Positions 14,353-16,922 of a DNA stretch of 16,922 nucleotides are shown piece by piece; the first letter of the stretch is position 1, and the number at the start of each line of letters is the position of its first letter. Origin of the DNA: Bacteroidales bacterium GP3 (GTDB taxonomy: Bacteria > Bacteroidota > Bacteroidia > Bacteroidales > Muribaculaceae); contig DAAK01000028.1 in NCBI GenBank assembly GCA_001701075.1, positions 1 to 16,922 of the forward strand, given 5' to 3'. A model generated the notes under the pieces. That model had not been told where the DNA came from. It searched no databases and saw only the letters and a program-made list of their open reading frames with translations. The translations under genes were made by a program, and so were the position numbers.

Positions 14353-16000
14353 AGTCTTTACGGATAGCAGCGCGGCGTATCTTGCCGGAGATAGTCTTGG
14401 GCAACTCTTCTACAAACTCCACGATGCGCGGGTATTTGTAAGGAGCTGTCACTCGTTTCACATGGTTTTGGATATCCTTTATGAGCTCTTCGCTTTCTTT
14501 ACCCTTATAATCGGCAGCGAGCACTACTGTAGCCTTTACAACTTGGCCTCTGACTTCATCGGGCACACCGGTGATGGCACATTCCACTACAGCAGGATGA
14601 GTCATAAGGGCACTTTCTACTTCAAATGGGCCGATACGGTAGCCGGAAGACTTGATTACATCGTCCTTACGACCGACAAACCAATAATATCCGTCTTCAT
14701 CGCGCCAAGCAACATCTCCAGTGTGGTATAGTCCATCATGCATGGCTTCCTTGGTGAGTTCCTCGTCGTTGAGATATTCCTTGAAGAGACCAAGGGGCTT
14801 CTTGCCTGGATGTAAGCGTACTACAATCTCTCCGTGAACACCATCCTCAACAGGATCGTCATTGTCATCTACGAGATCAATGTCATATTCCGGACCTTTC
14901 AGACCCATTGAACCTGGTTTGGGTTCGCACCATGGATAAGTAGCTACAGTCAGTGTGGTCTCAGTCTGTCCGAATCCTTCCATAAGTCTGAGTCCTGTAA
15001 GTTTCTTCCACTCGTCGAAGACGCTCGGATTCAGAGCCTCCCCTGCGATGGTGCAATATCTCAGGGTGCTAAGATTGAATTTTGACAAATCTTCGCGAAT
15101 AAGGAAACGGAATATGGTTGGAGGTGCACAAAGAGAGGTTATGTTGTAATTCTGGATCATATGCAACACGTCGACGGGTTCAAATTTGTCGAAGTCATAT
15201 ACAAACACATCTGCGCCTGCAATCCACTGGCCATAAAGTTTGCCCCATACGGCTTTTCCCCAACCGGTGTCGGCTAAGGTTAGATGCAAACTATTTTCCT
15301 TCAGGTTGTGCCAATAGCTTGCGGTGATGATATGGCCGAGGGGATAAGTGAAGTCGTGTGCCACCATCTTTGGCTCTCCCGTAGTGCCGGAAGTGAAATA
15401 TAGAAGGCTTACATCATCATTGGTGTTTGCCAATTCCGGACGTTTAAATGGAGCAGCCTCTTCTATAGATGAGTTGAAGTCATACCAGCCTTCAGGAACT
15501 ACAGGGCCTGTAGACACAACGGCCTTGACTGTCGGGCATTGTGGCAGAGCTTTCTCAATATGATCTACGATTACTTGGTCGCCTGCACATACGATAGCCT
15601 TGATGCTTGCCATCTCGCAACGATATTTGATATCTTTAGGGGTCAGCAGATGGGTGGCAGGAATTACGGTAGCGCCAAGTTTGTGAAGGGCGACGATAGA
15701 AAACCAGAACTGGTAATGACGCTTAAGGATCAGCATCACCTTATCGCCTCTTCCTATCCCTATGGATTGGAAGAATGAGGCAGTCTTGTCAGACTCGCGC
15801 TTTATGTCGGCAAAAGTGAAATGACGCTCTTCTCCCTTATCATTTGTCCATAAAAGGGCTTCTTTCTCAGGAGCTTCTTCAGCCCAAGCGTCTACAACAT
15901 CATATCCAAAATTGAAATTTTCAGGCACATTTACTTTGAAATTTGCCATAAAATCTTCATAAGACTCAAATTCAGTCTTATCCAAAAACTTCTCTAACAT
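14351..16000 (-). CDS. AMP-forming acyl-CoA synthetase, medium-chain type
   Basis: This enzyme activates a carboxylic acid to its acyl-adenylate and then acyl-CoA. The 549 residues contain the ANL-family motifs in order: the phosphate loop YFTSGTTGEPK (201-211), GFGQTET (342-348), YHTGD (425-429), GRKDDVIKSSGYRIGPFEVE (443-462), and the C-terminal PKTISGK with the adenylation lysine at Lys540. The N-terminus (NFNFGYDVVDAWAEEAPEKEALLW) resembles the medium-chain acyl-CoA synthetase (ACSM-like) group and not acetyl-CoA synthetase Acs, which is about 100 residues longer. The actual acid cannot be read from the sequence. It lies 61 nt downstream of the XRE-cupin gene and is probably co-transcribed with it. 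No terminator apart from a weak AT hairpin separates it from the purine promoter. Confidence 0.9.
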   Translation of the reverse strand: MLEKFLDKTEFESYEDFMANFKVNVPENFNFGYDVVDAWAEEAPEKEALLWTNDKGEERHFTFADIKRESDKTASFFQSIGIGRGDKVMLILKRHYQFWFSIVALHKLGATVIPATHLLTPKDIKYRCEMASIKAIVCAGDQVIVDHIEKALPQCPTVKAVVSTGPVVPEGWYDFNSSIEEAAPFKRPELANTNDDVSLLYFTSGTTGEPKMVAHDFTYPLGHIITASYWHNLKENSLHLTLADTGWGKAVWGKLYGQWIAGADVFVYDFDKFEPVDVLHMIQNYNITSLCAPPTIFRFLIREDLSKFNLSTLRYCTIAGEALNPSVFDEWKKLTGLRLMEGFGQTETTLTVATYPWCEPKPGSMGLKGPEYDIDLVDDNDDPVEDGVHGEIVVRLHPGKKPLGLFKEYLNDEELTKEAMHDGLYHTGDVAWRDEDGYYWFVGRKDDVIKSSGYRIGPFEVESALMTHPAVVECAITGVPDEVRGQVVKATVVLAADYKGKESEELIKDIQNHVKRVTAPYKYPRIVEFVEELPKTISGKIRRAAIRKD

Positions 16001-16020
16001 ATCTTTTTACCTAGGTGTAT

Positions 16021-16064
16021 AATTTGGAATTTAGAATTTATTCAAAATTCGAAATTCGAAATTA
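16021..16064. repeat. Opposed heptamer repeats forming an AT-rich inverted repeat
   Basis: The left part is AATTTGG, AATTTAG, AATTTAT; the right part is AAAATTC, GAAATTC, GAAATTA, i.e. the same unit in reverse orientation. Together, 16027-16039 and 16045-16057 can pair over 12 of 13 positions with a 5-nt loop. It fills the gap between the XRE-cupin stop, which it overlaps, and the acyl-CoA synthetase start, ending 20 nt before that ATG. There is no T-run after it on the minus strand. Confidence 0.75.
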
Positions 16065-16616
16065 ATTGATGATTGCTATCATTTTAGCGTCCTTGTCGCC
16101 AATACAGCGCATTGCATGGGGCATTGTGGAGTCAAACATCACGCTGTCGCCGGGGTGAAGCACGGTAGTCTTTCTTCCGATTGTTATTTCAATATCGCCC
16201 TCAAGCACGTAGTTGAATTCCTGTCCTTCATGGGTGTTAGGTTCATGGACAGTGCCTGCTGAATGGTCTGGGGAAATGGTCACAAGAAATGGAATCATGT
16301 TTCTCTGGCGGAAGCCGGATGCCAAGTCTTCATAGGAATAAGCTGCACGTCGCTCTACCTTGATTCCTTTTCCCTTTCTTGTAAAATAATAAGTGTTCAT
16401 CTTAGGTTCCTCTCCAAAGAGAAGCGCTGTCAATTCCACTCCGTTGCGGCTTGCAAGCCTTTGAAGGAAGCTGACAGGAATGTCATACTGGCCACTTTCA
16501 TATTTGAGAAGGGTCTCGGGAGTCACACCACAATCCGCAGCCATTTCTTCGACTGACAGGTCAAGGGAATCTCGAAGACCTTTGAGTCGCTGGGCAAGTT
16601 GAATAAGTTCGTCCAT
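16062..16616 (-). CDS. XRE-family HTH regulator with C-terminal cupin domain
   Basis: The 184 residues combine an N-terminal helix-turn-helix of the lambda-repressor type (about 7-62, with SVEEMAADCGVTPETLLKYE as the core) and a C-terminal small-molecule-binding cupin barrel (about 110-184). Candidate metal ligands are His124 or His129, Glu133 and His167 (HEPNTHEGQEF, MPHAM). In this family the cupin senses a ligand and the HTH controls nearby genes. The gene directly precedes the acyl-CoA synthetase, so it probably regulates its own unit, with a carboxylic acid or acyl derivative as the likely signal; this is inference. It has its own consensus promoter at 16662-16693. The start MDELIQLAQRLKGLRDSLDLS fits the family. 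No membrane or signal segment is present. Confidence 0.92.
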   Translation of the reverse strand: MDELIQLAQRLKGLRDSLDLSVEEMAADCGVTPETLLKYESGQYDIPVSFLQRLASRNGVELTALLFGEEPKMNTYYFTRKGKGIKVERRAAYSYEDLASGFRQRNMIPFLVTISPDHSAGTVHEPNTHEGQEFNYVLEGDIEITIGRKTTVLHPGDSVMFDSTMPHAMRCIGDKDAKMIAIIN

Positions 16617-16624
16617 TTTATGTT

Positions 16625-16656
16625 GTTTAATTGTTTAAGCGTTTAATTGTTTAAAA
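16625..16656. repeat. Four tandem octamers (GTTTAANN) in the XRE-cupin leader
   Basis: The plus-strand units are GTTTAATT, GTTTAAGC, GTTTAATT and GTTTAAAA, giving a 14-nt exact direct repeat with a 16-nt period. They lie between the inferred transcription start (about 16655) and the ATG, ending 8 nt before it. They could be an operator for the regulator or belong to the same class of gap repeats as the heptamers in the purine operon. Confidence 0.8.
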
Positions 16657-16661
16657 GTGCG

Positions 16662-16693
16662 CAAAAATATACATTTTTTTTAATATAGCCAAC
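16662..16693 (-). promoter_or_regulatory. Bacteroidetes promoter of the XRE-cupin / acyl-CoA synthetase unit
   Basis: On the minus strand GTTG (16693-16690) is followed after 20 nt by TATTTTTG (16669-16662), a full match to TAnnTTTG with a three-of-four match to the -33 TTTG. Transcription should start near 16655. A short palindrome, ATTGCACAAT (16696-16705), lies directly upstream and is a possible operator. Confidence 0.7.
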
Positions 16694-16720
16694 TAATTGC
16701 ACAATAAAATTAAAATGTGT

Positions 16721-16755
16721 AAAAAAAGCAGCCACTTCCCAAAGGAAGCGGCTGC
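16721..16755 (-). terminator. Intrinsic terminator of the gene at the right edge
   Basis: A 12-bp stem (16728-16739 with 16744-16755, core GCAGCC/GGCTGC) has a 4-nt loop. In the minus-strand RNA the single non-Watson-Crick position is a G-U wobble, and the stem is followed by seven T (16727-16721). On the plus strand that position is an A-C mismatch and there is no T-run. It starts 23 nt after the stop of the partial gene. Confidence 0.9.
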
Positions 16756-16778
16756 CAATAATATATCATTATGAGGGA

Positions 16779-16922
16779 TTATTCAGCAGAGAGCATATAG
16801 AGTTCGGGAAGTGAACCGCTTTCTGTATCATAGCATCCCCAAGATGAGTAGCTTGACGAATATTGGATCCATTTGCCATTGCCGACATTGCTGATAGTCC
16901 AAAGGCCACCATTGCAAGTCGC
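16779..16922 (-). CDS. C-terminal fragment of a Bacteroidetes-type exported protein (partial)
   Basis: The last 47 codons of a gene that enters from the right edge end in TAA at 16779. The fragment is rich in Gly, Ser, Trp and Tyr. It reads GLWTISNVGNGKWIQYSSSY, then a SWGCYD segment, then LPELYMLSAE. The pattern W-T-I ... G-K-W-I-Q-Y-S ... Y ... L-P-x-L-Y resembles C-terminal beta-rich modules I recall from Bacteroidetes cell-surface and secreted proteins, where such a domain ends the protein. The function of the whole protein cannot be stated. Its own terminator follows and its expression is separate from the XRE-cupin unit. The frame is confident; the family assignment is tentative. Confidence 0.7.
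   Translation of the reverse strand, partial: ATCNGGLWTISNVGNGKWIQYSSSYSSWGCYDTESGSLPELYMLSAE

Noticed and set aside
14351..16000. Acetyl-CoA synthetase (acs)
   Set aside because: At 549 residues it is about 100 shorter than Acs, and its N-terminus matches the medium-chain acyl-CoA synthetase group.

Overview
The window reads as chromosomal DNA of a Bacteroidales bacterium. The evidence is two near-perfect Bacteroidetes promoters (TTTG/GTTG, 20-nt spacer, TAnnTTTG), the absence of Shine-Dalgarno sequences before start codons, and a Bacteroidetes-type C-terminal protein fragment at the right edge. I infer an uncultured gut lineage near Muribaculaceae/Prevotella, with low certainty. Every gene found is on the minus strand, so transcription runs from high to low coordinates.

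In transcription order: (1) 16779-16922 is the C-terminal end of an unidentified gene that continues beyond the window, closed by a good intrinsic terminator (16721-16755). (2) 16662-16693 is a Bacteroidetes promoter driving an XRE-cupin regulator (16062-16616) and a medium-chain-type acyl-CoA synthetase (14351-16000). (3) 14311-14342 is a consensus promoter for a purine operon with a leader of about 220 nt. That leader holds a basic 45-codon ORF (14137-14274) whose stop codon lies 3 nt before a 14-bp hairpin (14102-14133). (4) Nine purine genes follow: purE, purL, purM, purH, purD, purB, purA, guaB, guaA (14083 down to 146), ending at a strong terminator (1-38).

The nine enzymes cover GAR synthesis (PurD), FGAM synthesis (PurL), AIR formation (PurM), the mutase step of AIR carboxylation (PurE), SAICAR cleavage (PurB), the last two steps to IMP (PurH), and both branches from IMP to AMP (PurA, PurB) and GMP (GuaB, GuaA). 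purF, purN/purT, purC and purK are not here and must lie elsewhere. From memory of family sequences, PurL, PurM, PurH, PurD, PurB and PurA look like Firmicutes forms, while GuaB and GuaA look like typical Bacteroidetes forms, so the operon may be a mosaic.

The most unusual non-coding features are: the leader ORF plus hairpin before purE; degenerate tandem heptamers in four of the purine gene gaps, usually within 10 nt of the next start codon, with related 7- or 8-nt repeats in the XRE/acyl-CoA synthetase region; AT-rich inverted repeats in two gaps; and a 36-codon open frame continuing past the guaA TAG up to the terminator. I saw no tRNA, rRNA, CRISPR, insertion sequence or phage gene. No gene-free stretch exceeds 300 bases; the longest is 14084-14350.
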